DNA of 9,675 nt, taken from positions 1 to 9,675 of the forward strand of contig JASKZX010000186.1 in assembly GCA_030147435.1 (NCBI GenBank), given 5' to 3'. This document shows, one piece after another, positions 1-6,504 of this stretch. The position numbers were made by a program, and so were the translations under genes. Position 1 is the stretch's first letter. Each line of letters starts with the position of its first letter. Under the pieces are notes generated by a model. It saw only the letters and a list, made by a program, of their open reading frames with translations, was not told the DNA's origin and searched no databases. The stretch is from Savagea sp. GTDB lineage: Bacteria > Bacillota > Bacilli > Bacillales_A > Planococcaceae.

Positions 1-67
1 ATTCGAAAACGACCGCTCATCTGTAACAATAGAGGAACCGAACGAAGAACGAGAAGAGTAAAAACAG
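1..67. repeat. Left copy of 67-bp terminal direct repeat (putative attachment site or target duplication)
   Basis: Base-for-base identical to 9609-9675 in the same orientation, and the two copies are the exact ends of the window. A 67-bp perfect match is far beyond chance. It may be attL of a site-specifically integrated island or a long target duplication. It could also be the overlap of a circular molecule read once around (9608 bp unique). It is not a tRNA 3' end: there is no T-arm stem and no CCA. Confidence 0.9.
2..61 (+). CDS. Possible 3' end of an interrupted or bordering host gene (C-terminal 19 codons, partial)
   Basis: Reading from position 2, the repeat gives 19 open codons, starting FENDRSS and ending NEEREE, closed by TAA at 59-61. 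The acidic, hydrophilic composition is typical of a disordered protein C-terminus. Any gene body would lie to the left, outside the window. I do not recognise the protein. The other repeat copy has the same frame but is preceded immediately by an in-frame TAA (9607-9609), so only the left copy could be joined to an intact gene. Nineteen open codons can arise by chance, so this is a suggestion only. Confidence 0.35.
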   Translation, partial: FENDRSSVTIEEPNEEREE

Positions 68-99
68 AGTGTTTTAAATACTTTAAGTGCCAACGTGTT

Positions 100-165
100 C
101 CACAGACTAGCTTCGATACAAGAAAACAATCAAAGCGTTATCGTGACGAAGGAGGCTAGTTGTGG
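100..165 (+). other. Imperfect long inverted repeat covering a Shine-Dalgarno sequence
   Basis: Left arm segments CCACA, ACTAG, CTT and CGATA (100-118) pair in order with TATCG, AAG, CTAGT and TGTGG (139-165), interrupted by small bulges. The loop is about 20 nt. The right arm contains AAGGAGG (149-155), spaced 6 nt from a GTG at 162. That GTG opens only a 6-codon frame ending in TGA at 180-182. An overlapping ATG at 179 opens a 9-codon frame ending at 208. It could be a leader-peptide or RNA-switch-like element, or the remnant of a gene start. The pairing is visible; the function is not. Confidence 0.35.
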
Positions 166-220
166 GAGTAAGAATTGAATGATGACTTGTAAGAAATCAA
201 AATATTGAACGCAGCTCACT

Positions 221-279
221 AGAGGCATTGTCTGGAGCATATCTTTGTTGAGATATGTTTATGACTATGCTTCTTTTTT
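221..279 (+). terminator. Terminator-like nested hairpin with T-tract
   Basis: Outer stem AGAGGCAT (221-228) pairs with ATGCTTCT (267-274) with one G-U, and runs into T-rich sequence (274-279 and onward). Inside it, CATATCT (238-244) pairs with AGATATG (251-257) around a 6-nt loop. AGCAT (236-240) could alternatively pair with ATGCT (267-271). It could end transcription arriving from the host gene on the left, shielding the island from read-through. The stem is GC-poor, so efficiency is uncertain. Confidence 0.4.
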
Positions 280-387
280 ATTTTATATAGATGTCTAATC
301 TAAATTCAGAGTAAATTTTTCCTAATATACACGGTCAGAGTTTAAATCCATACATTACAAATAAAAGCTTTAGTTGTTGAAAGGAAC

Positions 388-415
388 TTTACGTAAGTAG
401 TAATTCTGGTATTAT
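388..415 (+). promoter_or_regulatory. Candidate extended -10 promoter upstream of the helicase gene
   Basis: TGGTATTAT at 407-415 is an extended -10 (TGn plus TATTAT), with a weak -35 TTTACG at 388-393 and a 16-nt spacer. It lies downstream of the terminator-like structure at 221-279 and would give a 5' leader of about 110 nt before the ATG at 532. Confidence 0.35.
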
Positions 416-476
416 GAAATTTAAGTATTATAAAAATAGGAAAATAAGGAATTAAACTTTAAAAAAGAAAATATTT

Positions 477-482
477 TATAAT
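477..482 (+). promoter_or_regulatory. Perfect TATAAT -10 hexamer for the helicase transcript
   Basis: TATAAT at 477-482 sits behind A/T-rich DNA, with no good -35 (TTAAAC at 452-457 is a poor match with a 19-nt spacer). Transcription would start near 489, about 43 nt before the ATG at 532. The hexamer overlaps the in-frame ATG at 481, which would then not be transcribed. This argues against 481 as the start codon. Confidence 0.4.
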
Positions 483-517
483 GAAATCGCTCAGGTTCGG
501 AATCGTTAGATTTGAAG

Positions 518-525
518 AAAGGAGG
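518..525 (+). promoter_or_regulatory. Strong ribosome binding site deciding the helicase start
   Basis: AAAGGAGG lies 6 nt before the ATG at 532. The upstream in-frame ATG at 481 has no Shine-Dalgarno, being preceded only by A/T tracts. Translation therefore most likely begins at 532. Confidence 0.85.
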
Positions 526-531
526 AAACAA

Positions 532-3500
532 ATGAAAGTACATATTATAGATAATAAAGGAGATAATACATTAAAAAATCTACTCGTGAAGCAGATTAAA
601 AAAGGCTCTAAAGTAGCCATTGCGTCTAGTTACTTTAGTATTTACGCCTATGAAGCATTAATGAAGCAACTTGAAGGTGTAGATGATTTCAAGTTTTTAT
701 ATACGACTCCAACATTTTTAAAGACTGATGATGAAAAAAAGAGGAAATACCATTTGGAAAAAATAGCGGAATCTTCGTATCCAAAGTTTGATGGGAAAAT
801 GTATGAAATTAAATTAAGAAATGAGTTGAAGTCTCCTGCTATCGCTAAGCTCGCAGCGGAATGGATTCGTAAAAAAGCGACCTTTAAAACGATCCGAGGT
901 TCAGAACGTTGCTCGTCTAATATGATGATTCAGCATGATGAAAATAGTTTATTCATTCAGTCAGAGGTAGAATTTACAGCAGAAGATTTAGGAGTAACTG
1001 AATCGGATCGTTTAATGCCAATTACTGCTATTGAAGAAGATCAAATAGTAGATGAGATAATGATCCATTTCAATAATATTTGGCGAGATGAGCAGCATGT
1101 TGAAGATGTGACAGAGCAAGTCATTCAACAAATTGAAAAATTATACCAGGAGAATTCGCCAGAATGGATTTATTACGTAACGCTGTATCATATTTTTTCT
1201 GATCAGTTGGATAGTTTGAAAGAAGAGAATATTTTAAGGGAAGGTACCGGATTCAAAGATACGGTCATCTGGAACAAGTTATATCCTTTTCAACGTGATG
1301 GTGTCTTAGGAATTATCGATAAAATAGAGAAGCATAACGGATGCATTTTGGCAGATAGTGTTGGTTTAGGTAAAACATTTTCGGCATTAGCGGTCATCAA
1401 ATATTATGAATTGAGACAAGACCGAGTATTGGTACTAGCCCCTAAGAAGTTAAGAGACAACTGGACGGTCTATACACAAAATGATCGAAGAAATATATTA
1501 AGTGACGATCGGTTTAATTATGACGTGTTAAACCATACTGATTTAAGCAGAGAAAGCGGGAAGTCTGGAGAAATCGACTTAAGTACGATTCATTGGGGAA
1601 ATTATGATCTTGTTGTAATTGATGAATCTCATAACTTCCGAAATAATAATCCTAAGAAAGATAGAAAAACGAGATATCAAAAATTAATGCAAGATATTAT
1701 AAAGAGTGGGGTGCAAACAAAAGTTCTTTTATTATCTGCAACGCCTGTTAATAACAAGATGAATGATATTAAAAATCAAATCGCTTTTATTACAGGAGAT
1801 AATCCTAAGGCATTTTCGAATGATGGGATTGAAAATATCAATGATACGTTGAGAATTGCTCAATCTTCTTACAATCGATGGATGAAGCTTCCAGCAGAAG
1901 AACGGACGACTGAAAGCTTTTTAGAGACAGTGAATACTGAATATTTTCAATTATTGGATCTCATTTCCATAGCGAGAAGTAGGAAACATATTGAGAAGTA
2001 TTACGATTTGGACGAAGTAGGTGCCTTTCCGGAGCGCCGAAAACCGATATCCATTAAATCTAACATTTCGACGAAGAAGACCTTTTATACATTGGCTGAA
2101 GTGAATGAAAAAATCGAAAGATTATCTTTCGGTATTTATCAGCCAATGAAATATATATTGCCACAAAAGCGCTCTTTCTATGAAGAAAAGTACGATACGA
2201 AAGTTCAAAAAGGGAGCGGGACTTTTAAACAAGTCGATCGAGAATATGCGATTGCTGCGTTAATGAAAACAAATATATTTAAAAGACTTGAAAGTTCGAT
2301 TCATTCTTTTAATTTGACGATACGCCGTCTTATGGAACGAATGTTCAACACTATTCAATTATTGAATGAAGCACAAGATGAGGTATTACAAAGTTGGACA
2401 GAAGAAGAAGTGGAAGAAACGGATGATTCCATTTTAGAGACGATGACTGTTGGAACAGATAAAGTACGGATTCAACTGGCAGATATCGATCGTAAGAAAT
2501 GGTTAGATGATTTGAAGTATGATCTTAACATTTTACAAGATATTGCGGAACAATCGTTTAAAATAGATGCTCCAGAAGATGCGAAGCTAAAAGATTTAAA
2601 AGATCTCATTCAGAAAAAGATAGAGCAACCGTTGAACAAGCAAAATAAAAAAATTCTCATTTTTTCAGCATATGCTGATACAGCGAAGTATTTATACGAT
2701 TCGCTAGCAGAGTGGATACAAGATACGTTTAATTTGCATAGTGCACTCGTTGTAGGAAGTGGCAAAAATGCAACTACTTTAAAAAGTGTACGAGTCCAAG
2801 ATATTGATGACATTCTCGTCAACTTCTCGCCAATTTCTAAAGAACGAGAAAAGATTCGTCCTAATATGACTGAAGAGATAGATATTTTATTTGCTACAGA
2901 CTGTATTTCAGAAGGTCAAAACTTACAAGACTGTGACTACGTCGTCAACTATGACATTCATTGGAATCCTGTAAGAGTGATTCAACGTTTTGGTCGAATC
3001 GATCGGATTGGGTCAACAAATAAACAAATTCAACTCGTCAATTTTTGGCCAAATCTTGAATTAGATGAATATATTAATTTAGAAGAACGAGTAAAAGGAA
3101 GAATGAAGCTACTTAACACTTCAGCCACAGGAGAAGAAGATATATTCGAAGCGGATGCTACGATGAATGATCTAGAATATCGTAAAAATCAGTTGAAGGC
3201 TCTTCAAGAAGAAGTCGTTGATTTAGAAGATTTAAATGGAGCGATTTCAATTACAAATCTTACTTTCAATGAGTTTAAAAGTGACTTAACGATGTTTTTG
3301 AAACATGTGGAAAGCAGGTTGCAACGAGCTCCAAAAGGGATGTATGCAGTAACTTCGAATGAGAAGTTACGAGAAGCTCCACCGGGGGTCATTTTCTGTC
3401 TTCGTCAAGTGACAAGCATAGATACGAAGCGTAATCCGCTATCTCCTTACATTTTAATTTATTTAACGAATGAGGGAGAATGTTTTTTACATTATACGCA

Positions 3501-3795
3501 GGCAAAGAAAGTTTTAGACTATTACAGAAGATTAACAGTAGGCTATGAATCGCCACTACCTCAATTGGTGGAACGATTCAATTTGGAAACAAAAGAAGGG
3601 CAAGACATGACGAAGTATACAAGGTTGCTTCATGATGCATTTGAGGTCATTCAAGGAAAACAAGAGCAATCATCATTTGATAGCTTCTTTACTCCGGGTG
3701 GAACGAATGCAGAATTGTTTCATTTAGAAGAGGAGTTAAAAGATTTAGAGTTAATTTCATTTTTAGTAATAGAAGGGGAAGACAATGACAGATAG
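532..3795 (+). CDS. SNF2-family helicase with N-terminal degenerate PLD-like domain, 1087 aa
   Basis: Probable DNA-dependent ATPase/translocase of the SNF2 (superfamily 2) type, cytoplasmic; no signal peptide or membrane segment. Residues about 1-155 resemble the N-terminal PLD-like domain found fused to Snf2-like helicases. However, the expected HxK and GSxN signatures are replaced by CSSNMM (127-132) and QSEVEF (143-148), so nuclease activity there is doubtful. The helicase core is complete: Walker A DSVGLGKT (275-282), motif II DESH (364-367), SAT (402-404), a long charged helical insert (about 430-700), second lobe starting KILIFSAYAD (707-716), DCISEGQNL (790-798) and QRFGRIDRIG (818-827). 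The C-terminal 250 residues have no motif I can name. Start chosen at 532 for its AAAGGAGG. The last 11 nt overlap the DUF4391-like gene, implying translational coupling. A role in phage defence is inferred from the type III restriction neighbours; repair or chromatin-type remodelling is an alternative. Confidence 0.9.
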   Translation: MKVHIIDNKGDNTLKNLLVKQIKKGSKVAIASSYFSIYAYEALMKQLEGVDDFKFLYTTPTFLKTDDEKKRKYHLEKIAESSYPKFDGKMYEIKLRNELKSPAIAKLAAEWIRKKATFKTIRGSERCSSNMMIQHDENSLFIQSEVEFTAEDLGVTESDRLMPITAIEEDQIVDEIMIHFNNIWRDEQHVEDVTEQVIQQIEKLYQENSPEWIYYVTLYHIFSDQLDSLKEENILREGTGFKDTVIWNKLYPFQRDGVLGIIDKIEKHNGCILADSVGLGKTFSALAVIKYYELRQDRVLVLAPKKLRDNWTVYTQNDRRNILSDDRFNYDVLNHTDLSRESGKSGEIDLSTIHWGNYDLVVIDESHNFRNNNPKKDRKTRYQKLMQDIIKSGVQTKVLLLSATPVNNKMNDIKNQIAFITGDNPKAFSNDGIENINDTLRIAQSSYNRWMKLPAEERTTESFLETVNTEYFQLLDLISIARSRKHIEKYYDLDEVGAFPERRKPISIKSNISTKKTFYTLAEVNEKIERLSFGIYQPMKYILPQKRSFYEEKYDTKVQKGSGTFKQVDREYAIAALMKTNIFKRLESSIHSFNLTIRRLMERMFNTIQLLNEAQDEVLQSWTEEEVEETDDSILETMTVGTDKVRIQLADIDRKKWLDDLKYDLNILQDIAEQSFKIDAPEDAKLKDLKDLIQKKIEQPLNKQNKKILIFSAYADTAKYLYDSLAEWIQDTFNLHSALVVGSGKNATTLKSVRVQDIDDILVNFSPISKEREKIRPNMTEEIDILFATDCISEGQNLQDCDYVVNYDIHWNPVRVIQRFGRIDRIGSTNKQIQLVNFWPNLELDEYINLEERVKGRMKLLNTSATGEEDIFEADATMNDLEYRKNQLKALQEEVVDLEDLNGAISITNLTFNEFKSDLTMFLKHVESRLQRAPKGMYAVTSNEKLREAPPGVIFCLRQVTSIDTKRNPLSPYILIYLTNEGECFLHYTQAKKVLDYYRRLTVGYESPLPQLVERFNLETKEGQDMTKYTRLLHDAFEVIQGKQEQSSFDSFFTPGGTNAELFHLEEELKDLELISFLVIEGEDNDR

Positions 3796-4543
3796 TAAGA
3801 AGATACTTAAGAAATTAAATGTACCACAATCAAGCTATATAGAAAGGGATTTTCCTTTTAAAGTATTAAGTAAAACAATGACGAGTAAGGAGAAGAAACA
3901 ATTTTCAAAGGATGTCGAATCGCGAGGAGTTCGTCTTCTTGCGGTATTGAAAAGAGAAACATCCAACGTGTTACCTTATGAAGATGAAAGGGTGCGGTAT
4001 GAAGAAATTCATATTTTTCAAGTGAAACTGTTCAGTGGAAGTGAAGCGGCAATGAAGAGAGTGTACCATGTACTCTCTTCTAAAATTCCATATCCTTTGA
4101 TCATACGTTTCATTACAGAAACAGGAAATGAAACGAGTTGGGTAGCCGCGACACATCGTAAATCGTTGAAGGATCAAAATTTATTGATGGAAGAGTTGCA
4201 TTTTGCTCATACAAACGAAAAAGAAGAAGATTTTTTAGAACGAATCAATTTTGAAAAGCTGAACCGCCACACCTTAAAAGACATTTATGAAAGTATCATT
4301 CGAGAAATCAATGCTTTTACATTAACTACTCAATACAAGGTGACTGTAGATGAAAAGGACATGAACAATGAAGAAGTAATAGAGTGGTTAGATCAGTTGA
4401 AGCAGCTTGACGAAGAAATCGAAAAGTATGTAAATCTTGCAAAAAAAGAACAGCAGTTAAACCGCCGCGTAGAATATCAAATGAAAGCAACTGAGTTAAA
4501 AAATAAAAAGAGTGATATATTAAAAAAATCTCAATTACCCTAA
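3785..4543 (+). CDS. DUF4391-like protein, 252 aa
   Basis: Small cytoplasmic protein with the look of the DUF4391 family, recognised by an N-terminal KKLNVP segment (10-14), the conserved-looking LPYEDERVRYEEI stretch (63-75) followed by a beta strand, and IPYPLII (101-107). From about residue 195 to the end it is a highly charged, Leu-spaced helix likely to form a coiled coil, a plausible oligomerisation or partner-binding arm. No catalytic motif is visible and the function of the family is unknown to me. It starts inside the helicase gene (11-nt overlap) behind AGAAGGGGA (3771-3779), so the two are probably made together and may form a complex. The stop codon lies in the loop of the terminator. 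From memory, DUF4391 genes occur beside such helicases and type III methylases; I could not check this here. Confidence 0.75.
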   Translation: MTDSKKILKKLNVPQSSYIERDFPFKVLSKTMTSKEKKQFSKDVESRGVRLLAVLKRETSNVLPYEDERVRYEEIHIFQVKLFSGSEAAMKRVYHVLSSKIPYPLIIRFITETGNETSWVAATHRKSLKDQNLLMEELHFAHTNEKEEDFLERINFEKLNRHTLKDIYESIIREINAFTLTTQYKVTVDEKDMNNEEVIEWLDQLKQLDEEIEKYVNLAKKEQQLNRRVEYQMKATELKNKKSDILKKSQLP

Positions 4544-4566
4544 AAAAAGGTAATTGAGATTTTTTT
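4522..4566 (+). terminator. Perfect 18-bp-stem intrinsic terminator containing the DUF4391 stop codon
   Basis: Seven A plus TCTCAATTACC (4522-4539) is an exact inverted repeat of GGTAATTGAGA plus seven T (4549-4566), with a 9-nt loop (4540-4548). The A-run/T-run symmetry would allow function on either strand. The stop TAA (4541-4543) is in the loop, and the left arm encodes the last residues of the DUF4391-like protein. It separates the helicase-DUF4391 unit from mod-res. Confidence 0.9.
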
Positions 4567-4576
4567 GTTGATTTTA

Positions 4577-4585
4577 TGTTACAAT
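4577..4585 (+). promoter_or_regulatory. Extended -10 promoter of mod-res
   Basis: TGTTACAAT (TGn plus TACAAT) ends 35 nt before the mod ATG, immediately after the terminator. No good -35 is found at 16-18 nt: the position falls on the terminator's GAGATT, and TTGAGA at 4554-4559 is 20 nt away. It would therefore rely on the extended -10. Predicted transcription start is near 4592. Confidence 0.55.
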
Positions 4586-4607
4586 AAGTTGTAAAAACAA
4601 CTTATTG
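4582..4607. promoter_or_regulatory. Operator-like perfect inverted repeat over the mod promoter
   Basis: CAATAAGTTGT (4582-4592) and its exact complement ACAACTTATTG (4597-4607) are separated by AAAA. The palindrome covers most of the -10 hexamer, is centred at the predicted transcription start, and touches the ribosome binding site GAGGAGA (4607-4613). A bound repressor would block mod-res initiation. On any read-through RNA it would fold into a hairpin next to the Shine-Dalgarno. No HTH-type controller gene is in the window. Confidence 0.6.
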
Positions 4608-4620
4608 AGGAGAAATAATT

Positions 4621-6489
4621 ATGTATAAAAAAGTTCCTTCAGGTTCAATGGACATTACGCAAGAAAATATAAACGTGATGAAGCAACTTTTCCCCGAAGC
4701 TTTAACAGACGGAGGAAAAATAGATTTTGACAAATTAAAACTGCTGTTAGGAGAAGAAATACACAGAGGTAGGGAAAAATATGAATTTACATGGCCTGGA
4801 AAAATAGACACGATCCGAGGAGCACAACTACCTACGAAAGCTACGTTAAAACTAGATGAAAAATCAAGCAAAAATATAGAAAGCACAGAGAATTTATACA
4901 TAGAAGGAGATAACTTAGAAGTACTGAAAATACTTCAAAAATCTTATTATAATAAAGTGAAAATGATATATATAGATCCACCTTACAACACCAAACAAGA
5001 TTTTATTTATTCGGATAATTACAAGAAACCATTAGAAGAATATTTACAAGTTACTAAACAAGCAAATGAAGAGGGTGTTAAACTCAGAACAGACGTTGAG
5101 AAGGAAGGTGGAAGGCATACGAATTGGTTGAACATGATGTATTCTAGATTGAAACTTGCAAAGTATTTAATCAAGGAAGATGGACTAATATTTATCAGTA
5201 TAGATGATAACGAACACCATAATTTAAGAGCTATGATGGGAGAGATTTTCGGTGAGAAAAATTTTGTAGGAACAATAACTTGGGAAAAAAGAACAAAGGC
5301 TCAAAACACTAAGGATTCTAGAGATATGTTTCAATCTAAAACAGAATATATTTTAATCTATCAAAAAAACTTAGGTAAAGTTAGATTCAATCTCACTATA
5401 AAATCTAAAATAGATTACCCTCATAAAGACCATGTAGGTGAATACCGCATTCATAATATAGAGCAAATGTCAGCTATTGGTATGAGGGGAAGGGAAACAA
5501 TGATTTATCCTATACTAGGGGTATTTCCAGATGAGGAGAAACAATGGAAATTAGGGAGAGAAACAATAGAATATTACAGAGAACGTGGTGATTTACATCT
5601 AAATGAAGGTCGGCCATCTTTAAGAATTAGGCCTAGTGATGAAGATGCCTATACATATTATCCATACTGGTCACATTTTTTTGACAAAGATAGTTATGGA
5701 ACTGCAGAGACAGGAAAGAAAGAATTAGATGCTTTGTTGGACACTAAGTCACATGGTTTTGAAACGGTGAAACCTTTGAATCTGATAAAAAAATTAATTT
5801 ATCATACTAAAATAGAAAAAGATGATATCATATTGGATTTCTTCTCAGGATCAGCTACAACGGCCCATGCTGTTATGAAGTTAAATGCAGAAGATGGTGG
5901 CAATCGAAAGTTTATTATGGTGCAGTTGCCAGAGCCGACTGATGAAAAGTCCGAGGCGTATAAGGCGGGGTATTCGAATATTTGTGAGATTGGAAAAGAG
6001 CGTATTCGTCGTGCGGGTGAGCAGATTTTAGAAGAGCATCCAGAAGCTGCGGATCGTTTAGATGTTGGTTTCAAAGTGTTGAAATTGGATCATTCTAATA
6101 TAAAAGAGTGGAACGTGACATTCGATGATTTAGAAGAGGAGCTCGATTTATTTGCGGATACGTTTGTAGAAGGAGCTCGTGAGATAGATATCGTTTATGA
6201 AATTATGCTGAAGACTGGTTTAGAGCTTACGTTGCCGATTGATTCATTTGAGGTTGAGGGTAAAAATGTTTACGACATTGCTTACGGAAACTTGTTCGTT
6301 TGTCTCGCAGATGGTATCGATACAACGGTCGCTCAAGCAATTGTAGATAAACGAAAAGAGTACGGTATTGAGACGAGTACTGTTGTGTTCAAAGATACCG
6401 GATTTGGAATGAATGATTCCGAGAAGTTGAACAGTTTTGAACTACTTAAAGATGCTGGCTATCAAGATGATCAGCTCATGACGATTTAA
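4621..6489 (+). CDS. mod: Type III restriction-modification DNA methyltransferase Mod, 622 aa
   Basis: Site-specific DNA methyltransferase, most likely adenine-N6, using S-adenosylmethionine. It marks the short asymmetric sites of a type III system and supplies target recognition to the Mod-Res complex. Motif order is beta-class: catalytic DPPYNT (119-124) first, the WLNMM and LIFISIDDNE segments (169-198) next, then a variable stretch about 220-385 that should be the target recognition domain, and the AdoMet-binding DFFSGSATT (406-414) late. Length is normal for Mod. The ATG has GAGGAGA 7 nt upstream, its own extended -10 promoter and an overlapping palindrome. It ends 15 nt before res, and the res ribosome binding site overlaps its stop. 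Arginine codons are 15 AGA/AGG of 19 up to about residue 340 but 7 of 7 CGN after 428, suggesting the recognition-bearing part has another origin. Recognition sequence cannot be read from the DNA. Confidence 0.95.
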   Translation: MYKKVPSGSMDITQENINVMKQLFPEALTDGGKIDFDKLKLLLGEEIHRGREKYEFTWPGKIDTIRGAQLPTKATLKLDEKSSKNIESTENLYIEGDNLEVLKILQKSYYNKVKMIYIDPPYNTKQDFIYSDNYKKPLEEYLQVTKQANEEGVKLRTDVEKEGGRHTNWLNMMYSRLKLAKYLIKEDGLIFISIDDNEHHNLRAMMGEIFGEKNFVGTITWEKRTKAQNTKDSRDMFQSKTEYILIYQKNLGKVRFNLTIKSKIDYPHKDHVGEYRIHNIEQMSAIGMRGRETMIYPILGVFPDEEKQWKLGRETIEYYRERGDLHLNEGRPSLRIRPSDEDAYTYYPYWSHFFDKDSYGTAETGKKELDALLDTKSHGFETVKPLNLIKKLIYHTKIEKDDIILDFFSGSATTAHAVMKLNAEDGGNRKFIMVQLPEPTDEKSEAYKAGYSNICEIGKERIRRAGEQILEEHPEAADRLDVGFKVLKLDHSNIKEWNVTFDDLEEELDLFADTFVEGAREIDIVYEIMLKTGLELTLPIDSFEVEGKNVYDIAYGNLFVCLADGIDTTVAQAIVDKRKEYGIETSTVVFKDTGFGMNDSEKLNSFELLKDAGYQDDQLMTI

Positions 6490-6495
6490 AGGAGG
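6488..6495 (+). promoter_or_regulatory. Ribosome binding site of res overlapping the mod stop codon
   Basis: AAAGGAGG begins inside the mod TAA (6487-6489). Two adjacent in-frame starts are possible: TTG at 6502 (6-nt spacing) and ATG at 6505 (9-nt spacing). ATG is preferred as the stronger codon; the proteins differ by one residue. The arrangement favours translational coupling of Res to Mod. Confidence 0.8.
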
Positions 6496-6504
6496 GAATA
6501 GTTG

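Larger units (their letters stand above)
68..531. other. Non-coding left leader of the island (about 460 bp)
   Basis: No gene-sized reading frame is supported on either strand. The stretch holds an imperfect long hairpin (100-165) covering a strong Shine-Dalgarno, a terminator-like double hairpin (221-279), two promoter candidates (388-415 and a perfect TATAAT at 477-482), and the helicase ribosome binding site (518-525). From about 280 to 480 it is very AT-rich. No recombinase, regulator or RNA gene of a known family was recognised. Confidence 0.6.

Noticed and set aside
1..67. tRNA or tmRNA 3' end as attachment site
   Set aside because: TTCGAAA loosely recalls a T-loop, but there is no pairing T-arm, acceptor stem or CCA end.
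68..480. CRISPR array or recurrent short repeats in the leader
   Set aside because: CAGAGT recurs at 65-70, 307-312 and 336-341, but without regular spacing or longer identity; this is within chance for AT-rich DNA.
532..3795. DISARM, BREX or Mokosh assignment based on helicase plus PLD
   Set aside because: The hallmark partner genes of those systems are absent, the PLD site is degenerate, and the methylase and nuclease are clear type III Mod and Res.
4621..6489. Phase-variable mod by simple repeats
   Set aside because: Only A7 runs are present (5363-5369, 5787-5793); there are no tetra- or pentanucleotide tracts of the kind known in phase-variable type III mod genes, and the frame is intact.
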